Part shown: piece after piece, positions 1 through 8,800 of the stretch | How the letters are laid out: the number at the start of each line of letters is the position of its first letter | Numbering within the stretch: position 1 is the first letter of the stretch | From: Lunasporangiospora selenospora | Lineage: Eukaryota; Mortierellomycota; Mortierellomycetes; Mortierellales; Mortierellaceae | Direction: 5' to 3' | Assembly (NCBI GenBank): GCA_015680635.1 | Contig: JAABOA010000850.1 | Span: forward strand, 1-11,152 | Length of the DNA stretch: 11,152 nt | Translations under genes and position numbers: made by a program | Notes under the pieces: model-generated | Seen by the model: the letters and a program-made list of their open reading frames with translations, nothing else | The model's database searches: none | What the model was told of the DNA's origin: nothing

Positions 1-24
1 CTTTTCTGCATCCTGATCAAGGGC

Positions 25-1398
25 ATGTTCAGCCGCAGTTCCATTCTCTTATCATCGACCATCCTACCTCGTTGCTCACCCCGGTTGTTTTTTCCTCGGC
101 TCGCCTGCCCTGCCATGTCCTCCTCATTGTACACAGCGGCTGGCTTCCATGCCCTGGCCACCACCTCCACAGATCCTTCGGGCGCAGCAGCAGCCGCCAC
201 CAGCACCATCCTGGAGACTATTGATCCAGCCACGATCTCATATCCTACAACAGACCTTGAGGACCCAGCCCCAGCTGTCTCTGATCCCCATACTTCCAAA
301 GTTCTGGAGATGGCATCTACTCTCCTACGCTCTGGTCAAGTCATCGGCATGCCAACAGAGACTGTTTATGGTCTTGCCGCCAACGCTCTGGATGCTATCG
401 CTGCAAAAAAGATCTTTGAGGCCAAGAAGAGGCCACAGGACAATCCTCTCATCGTTCACGTATCGTCACTCAGAATGCTGCGCTCGATGCTCAAAGACAA
501 CAAGATCCCTCCTATCTACGATGCTCTGATCCGAGAATTCTGGCCAGGACCCCTTACACTTCTCTTCCCACGATCCAACCTCATTCCAAACGAGATTACT
601 TGCGGCCAAGAGACCGTTGCTGTCAGATTCCCTTCGCACCCTATTGCCCGCGCATTGATCTCAGTCTGCGATCGACCACTTGCTGCACCCTCAGCAAACT
701 CCTCTGGCAAGCCATCGCCAACCCTTGCCTCACATGTGATGGACGACCTTGCCGGAAAGATACCCATGGTGATCGATGGTGGACAGTGCAGTTTTGGTAT
801 TGAGTCGACAGTGGTCGACGGCTTGAGAACGCCGCCAGCCATCCTCCGCCCTGGCGGTGTAACCTATGAGCAGATCCGAAGCATTACAGGGATGGAGCAC
901 GTTCAAGTGTACAAGAAACATTTTACGGATGCAGTACTGGAGCAAGCCCCAACCACGCCAGGAATGAAATACAGGCACTATTCTCCAGAAGCCGAAGTTG
1001 TTCTCGTGGAACACTCTGGACCTTTTGAACATTCTGCTAATGGAACCACAGCATCCACAGGGTCAACACCAAATGTCTTTTCCCCACAGTACACTCGAAT
1101 TCTATCCGAGATTCAGGCTCTGCGGAACAATGGCAAGACACGCTTTGGAATTCTACGCACCACATTAACATTGGAAAAGACTCGGCAGGCATTGAATGGC
1201 GAAACGGACGGGATCATCGAGTTTTCACTAGGTCAAGGGTCCAAGCCAGACGATGTTGCTCGTGAACTCTTCCGTGGACTCCGATTCCTGGACGGACATA
1301 ATGTTGACACCATCTTTGTAGAGGGAATCAGCGAGGACAATGAAGGCATGGCAGTGATGAATAGAGTACGCAAGGCAGCATCCAGGACCATTTCATAA
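25..1398 (+). CDS. SUA5: Threonylcarbamoyl-AMP synthase (Sua5/YrdC family)
   Basis: This single uninterrupted reading frame of 457 codons makes L-threonylcarbamoyl-AMP from threonine, bicarbonate and ATP, the first step of t6A37 modification of ANN-decoding tRNAs. The YrdC domain spans about residues 90-290. It shows PTETVYGL (110-117), KRPQDNPLIVHV (134-145), WPGPLTLLFPRS (172-183), TVAVRFPSHP (197-206) and PSANSSGKPSPT (222-233). The linker motif PGMKYRHYSP (312-321) leads into the C-terminal Sua5 domain, so this is the long Sua5 form and not the short YrdC form. Residues 1-30 are rich in Ser, Arg and hydrophobics with no acidic residue, which is presequence-like. A second ATG (codon 31, position 115) has a purine at -3 and could start a cytosolic form. 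Residues 31-90 are low-complexity Ala/Thr/Ser. No in-frame stop lies between positions 1 and 25, so the start could lie further upstream. The gene converges on the minus-strand gene ending at 1609. Family assignment is firm; the start is less so. Confidence 0.95.
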   Translation: MFSRSSILLSSTILPRCSPRLFFPRLACPAMSSSLYTAAGFHALATTSTDPSGAAAAATSTILETIDPATISYPTTDLEDPAPAVSDPHTSKVLEMASTLLRSGQVIGMPTETVYGLAANALDAIAAKKIFEAKKRPQDNPLIVHVSSLRMLRSMLKDNKIPPIYDALIREFWPGPLTLLFPRSNLIPNEITCGQETVAVRFPSHPIARALISVCDRPLAAPSANSSGKPSPTLASHVMDDLAGKIPMVIDGGQCSFGIESTVVDGLRTPPAILRPGGVTYEQIRSITGMEHVQVYKKHFTDAVLEQAPTTPGMKYRHYSPEAEVVLVEHSGPFEHSANGTTASTGSTPNVFSPQYTRILSEIQALRNNGKTRFGILRTTLTLEKTRQALNGETDGIIEFSLGQGSKPDDVARELFRGLRFLDGHNVDTIFVEGISEDNEGMAVMNRVRKAASRTIS

Positions 1399-1608
1399 TC
1401 ACATCATAAAAAATAAACAAATGTAATAAGATATTTGTAGAGGATTTCTGGGAACGGAGCATTTTTGACTACATACAAAAGCGGATCGAATGGGATGGTA
1501 CACTGCTCGTGCATTAATTGAATCAGGCGAACCATGGAACACAATAGACACAAAGATCCCATTTCAGTTGCCTTGGAGTCTAGTTACATCCCCCATAGTT
1601 CATAGTCA
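1399..1608. other. Convergent 3' intergenic region
   Basis: These 210 bp separate the stop codons of the convergent SUA5 gene and the minus-strand gene 2. The region is AT-rich just after the SUA5 stop and must hold both 3' ends. I see no open frame, repeat or RNA structure here that I could support. An AATAAA hexamer lies on the plus strand at 1412-1417; I saw no equally clear signal for the minus-strand gene. Confidence 0.6.
1412..1417 (+). promoter_or_regulatory. Candidate polyadenylation signal of SUA5
   Basis: AATAAA begins 14 bases after the TAA stop of the Sua5 frame, in an A-rich stretch followed by a TG/T-rich one (ATGTAATAAGATATTTGTAG), as expected around a fungal cleavage site. 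Such AT-rich hexamers are weak evidence in fungi, so the exact site is uncertain. Confidence 0.45.
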
Positions 1609-3872
1609 TTATGGACAGCACGTCTTTGCTGGAAAAAGACGATGGAGGATCGAGTGAACAGAAGCTGGGGTATGATCGGAAAAGGGAAATGTGGGCGCAG
1701 CAAATGTAACCAGGCAATCGTCCAGAGGATGTTGATTGTATGAATTTCGACTCATATGAACCAAACTTGGCTCTGAAAAAAGGCGGCTAGCGAGAGGTGT
1801 CTCTGCAGACAATAAAGAGTTTTCGAGGAAGGATCGGTCAAGAACTATTGCCGAGACCAGAAGGGCACTCTCCTCTTGTTCCAGACAGGGTACCACGCAG
1901 CTCACGGATTGATCGTGTCCAAGCAAGAGTCGCAGTTTGAAGAGGCGCGCATCCGAAAGGTTCCTGACTCTCAGGCTCCTCCACAATATCAAGTCACCCG
2001 ACTTTGACAAGATCTGCCCAGATTCATGCTGAGACATTTCTAGCGTTCTTTCAGCATCCTCCTGGGTACACTCTGAAGGGTATTCTATTCTTTGAACATT
2101 CCCTGTGATACAAGTGAGCCTCTTGACAACCTTATCTCGGTACAGGGTCTGTTTTCGTTGAAAAATGTTTGATTCTTGAAGCAGTGTTGGATCTCTGATC
2201 GACAACTGGGGAGCATCAGATGCAAGGACATTGCGCAGAGGCCCATTCAGATTTTCATAGAGGTTGTTGACGACCTCGTGCTTATTGTTGAGGATTCTTT
2301 GGATACTGGCATCCCTCTTGCGTTTTTTGTCGATCTGTTCTCTGATGGACTTTAAAGCATCTTCCAAGTTGGTCTGTGCGCGTTGAACTCCATGGGCCGA
2401 GGATGCTGCCAGCTTGACAGGCTTTGACGATTGAAGTCCTGGGACCTGGGTTGACTGGCCTTTGATAGATGGGGTCTCTTTACACTCCAAAAGACTTTTT
2501 AAAGCTGTTCTGAGACTAATTGTTCGTGTACCTTCCGAGATTACCGGACCCGTTGTATTGATCCACTCTATTATCGACCAAAAAAGAGTGAAAAGCTGAG
2601 TGGGAGGAGCAAGGAGTAGGCAGCAATTCTGAAAGACAAGATTTACACCATACCAGTCATGGGCTTGCCAGTTGATGCGTCAAAAAATCTTTCTGCGTAC
2701 TCTGTCTGGACAAATATGCAAGGCTGAGAATAGTGCCTGCCTTGTTGGAGTTCAGTTGGTATGCTATTGGGGGTAGCAGAAGGATGTAAAAAATCGGTAA
2801 AAGAAACCTAAGTCTCTGTTCCTAAAGTGACTGAACGTAAAGCTTGAACTCACATTCGATAGACTAGATCAGCAAGAGGTACAGTCCACTGGGCAGCTCC
2901 ATTTACGACATGGATCAACTCATTGGAATCTGTCTGTATCCATAGTCGGCTTGGGCCATGTTGGCGGACATCCATGTAAACATATTGGATGTTGGAACGA
3001 TACGATTTAGGGATCAATTGGAGTATAGGATGTGGGAGAGTTGATCTGCTGTCAAAGGGATGGGACGTAAAAATGTCATGACGGGATACCACCATGCTTT
3101 CTGTTTCTGGCCCGTGTGAACACATAATGTGCCAACCTGGCACTTCTGGGTCGGCTACTATTCCTGTCACATGGGGGTGTGCTAGCCGACCTTGAAACAT
3201 CTTTTTCTCATACGGCACCCACTCTAAAACATTGAACACTGTTCTAGCGTTCGGTTCTCCTTGTGCAGAGATGACCAGTAGCTGAGGTCCGGGAAGTAGA
3301 GCCAGGCCTATGAAAGGAAGAAGGAAAGAGGCATTAAGAGGCGCGTCTCTTTGTGCTAACGATTTGCAGCACAAGGGCAATCGCAGAGTTGTTACATTGG
3401 ATCAATAGGAGGTCCACATCGACGTGTGCAATCAGGGTGCAAGTGTCTAGTGAGACTACGTGACACTCTAGTCGCCTCAGCTTGGAATCGTACATGAACA
3501 AGTGAGGGCGGGCGCTATTTCGGTTCAAAAGACGCTTGTTCAGCAGTTGATAGTGCCAGGAAAGAAATGCGTGTGTTCATAGAAGGTGCTGATCATTCCG
3601 ACATACAGAGCGTCATCCCGCGAGGCAATTCTGCGAAAGACCAGGATCTTGGGGTCGTGCGAACATTGGGAAATGCAAGGCAGGATTCTCTGTTGCTGAA
3701 AGATGGGTGTCCCAGGTGAATCCTTGTCTTCGCCAAGGGTCAAGACTGAAATGCGTGGAGATGTGAGTCCTGGAGAAGAGGAGGAGGGGCGATGGATGGA
3801 GGTGGTGATGACATGAGCTGGGAGACAGATGACATGGTCTCTGACTGATGCAGAGGTGTTGAATCGGAACAT
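1609..3872 (-). CDS. Unrecognised propeller/coiled-coil protein, possibly FANCB/FAAP100-like
   Basis: I do not recognise this protein with certainty. The reconstructed model has five exons on the minus strand: 3872-3607, 3514-3396, 3307-2854, 2763-2649 and 2595-1609. The introns (92, 88, 90 and 53 nt) are all GT-AG, and reading phase is kept throughout, giving about 646 aa. Donors are GTATGT, GTAACA, GTGAGT and GTGTAA; the second and fourth are the weakest calls. Residues 1-330 alternate hydrophobic strands and polar loops, as in a beta-propeller (for example SRLWIQTDSNELIHVVNG). Residues about 389-438 form a charged helix or coiled coil with a nuclear-signal-like KKRKR at about 408-412. The last 130 residues look beta-rich, starting near LILWRSLRVRNLSDARLF. 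Propeller, helix, then beta-domain is the layout of the Fanconi core proteins FANCB and FAAP100, but this rests on general pattern only. An upstream in-frame ATG at 4025 would add 51 polar residues; 3872 is preferred because the conserved-looking protein starts there. Confidence 0.65.
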
Positions 3873-4052
3873 GGTCTGTCTCTCTCTCTCTCTCAGTCGC
3901 TTTTGTCTGTCTGGAATGGACCAGTGATCAGCAGAGTGATTGACTGCGCGGTAATGTCTTTTTGAATTTTTAAACAGACGCAGATCGAGTATCCGACCCA
4001 ACTTTGCGCCTTCTCCCTCTCCCATCCCCCCACATTCAAAATCTCTTTTGAA
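3873..4052. promoter_or_regulatory. Divergent promoter between gene 2 and IBA57
   Basis: These 180 bp lie between the preferred start codons of the minus-strand gene 2 and the plus-strand IBA57 gene, so they must hold both 5' leaders and the transcription starts. Visible elements are a (TC)8 tract next to the gene 2 start and a pyrimidine-rich run before the IBA57 ATG (CTCCCTCTCCCATCCCCCC). I see no convincing TATA box. If gene 2 used the ATG at 4025, only 27 bp would remain. Confidence 0.6.
3879..3894. repeat. (TC)8 dinucleotide tract in the 5' leader of gene 2
   Basis: A perfect (TC)8 tract, read as (GA)8 on the sense strand of gene 2, ends only 6 bases upstream of that gene's preferred ATG. 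It is followed on the plus strand by AG and so resembles a 3' splice site, but no plus-strand exon follows it. Confidence 0.85.
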
Positions 4053-5151
4053 ATGATGTCATTCTGGCAGCTTAGAGCGGCCTGCTCCGCAGCGCGCCGG
4101 GCATCCTCCATGGTGAGGCCCGGTAGCGACAGCCTGCATGGGTGCACCCTGGCAGCTCGTCACTCTCATTCCCTCCAAAACAATGTCGCGTCTCCTCGCC
4201 GGTACTATAGTGGATCCTATATCCACTTGCCTACCCGAGGGCTCCTGGAGATTCGGGGCAAAGATTCTACAAAGTTCCTGCAAGGTCTCATCACGAACCA
4301 CATGCCACGAATTGAGGAAGGTGGAAGTGGATTCCTCGCTGGATTCCTCAACCCCAAAGTAAGAACACAGATCTGGTCTTGGAGAGAATCTGTCCCATGG
4401 ACTGATCCATTCACCAAGGTCTAACCTCTCCATCGTTGACTAACAACGATCGGTACAATTCACTACTAGGGAAGAGTCATGTACGATGTTTTTGTCCATC
4501 CTACCAACTTCAAGGAAGACCAAGACCCTTCATATCTGATTGAATGTGACGCCCGAGCTCTCCCCGATCTCCATAAGCATATCGCCCGCTTTGTGCTTCG
4601 GAACAAGGTCAAGATGATCGGTGCCACAGAGTCGTATGATGTGTATTCGGTGTTTGACGAGAAAAACAATCCAGATGACAACATGGCAGCTCTGGAGGTC
4701 CATGCGGATAACTCTGCGATCAAAGAGAAACTTGAGCAAATGAGTGCTCCCATTGGCTTGAAGGATAACCGCGCAGGAGACATGATGGGTTACCGCGTCA
4801 TCCTCCCAAAAGGCCAACAGTGTAATGTCATATGAGATGGGCAGATTTGGTTAGCAGTTTGAGGGTATTGTTTTCGCTACCAACCAATTAATCATCACTC
4901 ATTGCATCTCACCTTGCAACCTGATATCTTAGTGACATTGCCCAACAGCTTCCAGTTAGGAACTCTAGAGGACTACAATGTGCGTAGAATCATGAACGGA
5001 GTTCCCGAGGGGATTGACGACTTTATTCCAGGCACTAGTCTTCCAATGGAATGTAACCTTGACTACATGGGTGGAAGTAAGTGGAGTGGCTCTTATGATC
5101 GCGCGGTTCACTTTTCGGATGCTCTCCATGGTTGTATGATTGACATGACAT

Positions 5152-5192
<41 letters not shown>

Positions 5193-5695
5193 GTTGACTT
5201 TAGAAAGGGATGCTACGTCGGCCAAGAGTTGACGATCCGCACACACCACACGGGAACCACAAGAAAAAGGGTCATGCCAGTCCAATACTACAGGCCTGAA
5301 GAGCCGTAAGTTTCCATGCTCATGTGAACATTCATACAAGGATTCATCCAAGTTCATTTTTGAGATTGACGCGTCACACTCCCTTTTTTTATTTTTCGGG
5401 TAATAGTGTCCCAGAAAAGATGCAATACCAAAAAGACGCGTCATATGTGGTCCCTGCTCAATCAGAGTTGTTCCCTGTCAAGGGCGACGAGCCCGCATCA
5501 GCAGTAGCTCCCACTACATCCGCGAGAGCTGCCAGGGCGTCAGGAAGGTCGGGGTCGAACATTGGCAACATTGGACTTGCTCTGGTCAAGTTGGAACAGG
5601 CACAGGAAAAGAATAGTTTTGAGGTCATGGACCGTGAAGGATCGAAGGTCCGCGCAAGGGCGTTCTTCCCACCGTGGTGGCCCAAGCAAGAATAA
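4053..5695 (+). CDS. IBA57: Mitochondrial iron-sulfur cluster assembly factor IBA57
   Basis: This protein is a folate-dependent YgfZ/GcvT-like factor that acts with ISCA1/ISCA2 to mature mitochondrial 4Fe-4S proteins such as aconitase and lipoate synthase. Five exons: 4053-4358, 4470-4821, 4933-5076, 5194-5305 and 5407-5695, giving 400 aa. The N-terminus ([20 protein letters not shown]) is a typical Arg/Ser/Ala presequence. Recognisable blocks are [20 protein letters not shown] (from about residue 63), [15 protein letters not shown] across the first splice junction, [24 protein letters not shown], and the family signature KGCYVGQE with Cys274, followed by [11 protein letters not shown]. Introns are 111, 111, 117 and 101 nt. 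The second intron has a competing in-frame pair (donor 4820, acceptor 4948) that would remove six residues. The third intron is stop-free and a multiple of three. The start could be either of two adjacent ATGs (4053 or 4056). Length and motif order fit the family; nothing looks broken. Confidence 0.93.
5077..5193 (+). other. IBA57 intron 3: stop-free, length a multiple of three
   Basis: Donor GTAAGT at 5077 and acceptor CTCTAG ending at 5193 join MGG to [11 protein letters not shown], as the family requires. The 117-nt intron has no in-frame stop, so an unspliced message would encode a protein with 39 extra residues, including an alternating Ser-Leu stretch, just before the KGCYVGQE signature. 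Its 3' end is made of the TC microsatellite. The splice call is secure from family conservation; any biological use of the retained form is inference. Confidence 0.85.
5155..5190 (+). repeat. (TC)18 microsatellite serving as a polypyrimidine tract
   Basis: Eighteen perfect TC units run directly into the TAG acceptor of IBA57 intron 3. It is the longest dinucleotide repeat in the window. Copy-number changes would leave the spliced message unchanged but would shift frame in a retained-intron message unless three units at a time were gained or lost. Confidence 0.97.
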
Positions 5696-5696
5696 A
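5691..5696 (+). promoter_or_regulatory. AATAAA overlapping the IBA57 stop codon
   Basis: The last codon plus TAA stop (GAA TAA A) forms AATAAA, followed by AATAAA-like A-rich sequence to about 5708. With only 144 bp before the next start codon, this A-rich run is the likely 3'-end signal of IBA57. Hexamer evidence alone is weak. Confidence 0.4.
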
Positions 5697-5839
5697 ATAA
5701 AAAAAAAACTTTAAAAACCCCCATCCCCCTTTCTGCATTTTTCTTCTTCTCTTCTCGACTTGTTCCCACACCCAACACACTCTTTCCTTATCTCCATTAC
5801 CCTTTTTTTGCTTTCACCCTTGACATTCATTCAAACCCA
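5696..5839 (+). promoter_or_regulatory. Short promoter and leader of the glycogen phosphorylase gene
   Basis: These 144 bp hold the whole interval between the IBA57 stop and the phosphorylase start. After an A-rich run there is a TTTAAAAA element (5710-5717), then a long pyrimidine-rich stretch with many CT/TTC runs, typical of the non-template side of fungal core promoters and leaders. A CCCCT pentamer at 5726-5730 matches the yeast stress-response element core, but a five-base match has little weight. The start context is CCCAATGG. Confidence 0.5.
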
Positions 5840-8800
5840 ATGGCTGACAGCAAGACTCCTGAAGGTGGTCTCCCAAAGAGACCCATGCACCACCGCCGTA
5901 ACTTCACGGGTACGATGGAGCTAGCCTTCATGCATTGACCAGTCATTGCTCATTTCGCTTTCCCCTTGGCGTCATTCGCTGCTCATTTCAGACCTGTTGA
6001 CGCGTGTGCTCTCGACGGGTGTGTGACTTTAATCATTTTTTAGGCTTGACCTCGAAGGAGCTTGCTGCTGAGAAGGCAAAGTGGCCTAAAGAAACCGTCG
6101 AGCTCTGGACTCGTTTGAGCAAGAAAGAAGCCAACGGTAAGGCGCGAACTATCCATTCCAGTGTCAAGGCGGCGACTGCACAAATAGTGCATTTTAGCGC
6201 GTTCCTTTTTTTTTTTTTTTTTTTATGTTACCGTAATATAAAGGAAATGCTCTGCAAGGTTTTGTAGAGATCGTCGCTCACACTCTTTTTGTCGATAGAT
6301 GTCGAGACGATTCAGAGAAGCATTATTCATCACGTCACCACGACATTGGCCCGTGCTGCGTATAATTTGGACAACTTTTCGGCGTACCAGGCCGTGGCCT
6401 TGAGGTAATGATTGATTTGCAAAACAGGGCTGTTGGCAAGTGAAAGTGAATCCCACTCTTTTGCCTGCACTACACCCCCCGTTGTCTGTGAAAGGAGAAG
6501 GGGAGAGGGGTTGGCACGCATATTTTTGAAAAAGATTGTTGTGGGTCACTAAGTTTTCTCTTGTGTGATGACTTGAATTCCGTTTGTGTAGTACCCGCGA
6601 TCGCCTTATCAGCCGGTGGAATGAAACCCAAGGTGTAAGTCAATGGGTGATGCAAGACCGATGCAGAGAGACGGTCGGAGGAATGAACAAATTGTAGGCT
6701 CATATTAACCTTCTTCTCTCTCTTCCTTTTGTCCCTTCTTCCATGCAGCAACTGTCCAAGAAGGACCCCAAGCGAGTGTACTATCTTTCGCTCGAGTTCT
6801 TGTTGGGCCGCTCCATGGACAATGCTCTGTTGAACATGGGTCTCAAGGACACTTATGGAAGTGAGTCAAAGATATCCATCTCTTTTTACTTTGAAGAAAA
6901 AAAAAGTCTCTAGGCCCCTTATTCTCTCCTCTACATTGCTGACTGAACCTTGTATTACTGCTTCTGATCCCCAGAGAGTATTGAACAACTCGGCTTCAAT
7001 ATGGAGGATATTATCGAGTCCGAGGTGGACGCTGCCCTTGGAAACGGTGGTCTTGGCCGTTTGGCTGCTTGCTACATGGACTCTCTCGCCACTCTAGAGT
7101 ACCCTGCTTGGGGATATGGTCTCCGTTACAACTATGGTATCTTCCAGCAAAGGTACGGTATCGGTATCCTTTTGTTCCTCTGTGACAACCCAGGGCAGCA
7201 CGGCGAGTTTGCCTTTGACTGTCTCACCAGAAAAAAAAAGATCGTCACAACGCAATCTCTAACCTCTGAACCTTGGATAGGATTGTGGACGGTTATCAAA
7301 CCGAATTCCCCGACTACTGGCTAAACTTTGATAACCCGTGGGAGTTGCCCCGTCTCGATATCTCCATTCAGATTTCCTTTGGTGGACATGTCCAAACATC
7401 TCAAGACGAGTATGGCGTCACTCGCCATAATTGGATTGCAGGCCAGAGCGTGCAGGCGATTGCCTATGACGTTCCAATCCCCGGTTACCATACCGAGAAC
7501 TGTAACAACATTCGTCTCTGGCGCAGCAAGCCAACCAAGACCTTTGACTTGACAAGCTTCAACGAAGGAAATTACGAGCGGGCCGTAGAAGACGCGACCA
7601 ATGCTGAGCGCATTACCAGTGTCCTCTACCCGAACGACAATACCATGGCTGGAAAGGAGCTCCGTTTGAAGCAGCAGTACTTCTGGACAGCTGCTTCCCT
7701 CCATGATATGTAATGTTTGAGCACAATCTTTCATGATGGACGAGTAGCAAGTCTGCGTTTCCCTCCTGGCTGTTTTACTCAACGATCCATGTTTAAATGA
7801 TTTATTTAGTGTCCGTCGTTTCAAGAAGTCGATGCGCGAATGGTCTGACCTCCCCGACCAGGTGGCCATTCAGTTGAATGGTAATACCCCGTTGCTGTGT
7901 GCCTACCTTTATCTGCTTTCCACGTATTTTCCGTCCTATGGTCCTCACATACTGATCTCTACTCATTCACATGGATACTAGACACCCATCCTACGTTGGC
8001 CATCGTTGAACTTCAACGTATCCTTGTTGATGTCGAGATGCTGAGCTGGGACGATGCCTGGGATATCGTCACCAGGACCTTTGCGTTCACCAACCACACT
8101 GTCCTTCCTGAGGCCATGGAGAAGTGGTCTGTGCCAATGTTCGAGTACTTGTTGCCTCGCCATCTCCAGATCATTTTCGATATCAACCTGGTAAGATGGA
8201 CATTGATGAAGGAACTGTTGTAGCGATTCATTGTATTTCCCGCACTTTCAGACCATCTAAACCCAGATCTCCGTACTCTTCTCTTATTATAGTACTTTTT
8301 GCAAAAGGTTGAATTGAAGTTCCCCAATGACCGTGGACTCTTGAACCGAATGTCAATCATTGAGGAGGCTCAGCCTCAGCAAATTCGCATGGCCCACTTG
8401 GCTGTTGTTGGTTCCCACAAGATCAACGGTGTCGCAGCCTTGCACTCGGACTTGATCAAGACGACAGTAAGTTGTCTTTTTGGCAGGATGCTCACTAACA
8501 CACTATGACATGAAGTACACAAAACCACAAATGCTCACCAGAGCCCTCTCAACCACTTAGATCTTCAAAGACTTTGTCATGTACTATGGAGAGGAAAAGT
8601 TTGTCAACAAGACCAACGGTATCACTCCTCGCCGCTGGTTGCATCAGGCCAACCCTCAGTTGAGCACTCTCATCACCGAGACTTTGAACAGTGACAAGTG
8701 GCTCAAGGATCTCTCCTTGCTGAGAGGATTGGAGAAGAAGGTCCCTGACGCCGAGTTCCGCAAAAAGTGGAGAGCTATCAAGCGTGCAAACAAGGTCCGA

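Noticed and set aside
516-1032. Antisense frames opposite the SUA5 gene
   Set aside because: They are fully contained in the conserved YrdC/Sua5 coding sequence on the other strand, with no recognisable protein features.
3881-4025. N-terminal extension of gene 2 from the ATG at 4025
   Set aside because: It is in frame, but the 51 residues are polar, include the (GA)8-encoded Arg-Glu run, and would leave 27 bp to the IBA57 start. Not excluded, only less likely.
4059-4433. Antisense frame opposite IBA57 exon 1 and intron 1
   Set aside because: It overlaps the IBA57 presequence exon and promoter and shows no family pattern.
5077-5309. IBA57 reading continuously through intron 3 as the normal protein
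   Set aside because: The consensus GTAAGT donor and TC-tract acceptor restore the family sequence [15 protein letters not shown], so the insertion is better read as intron.
7321-7869. 182-codon open frame antisense to phosphorylase exons 7 and 8
   Set aside because: It lies opposite a well-conserved coding exon and reads across a spliced intron. Its translation resembles no family; it is a codon-bias shadow.
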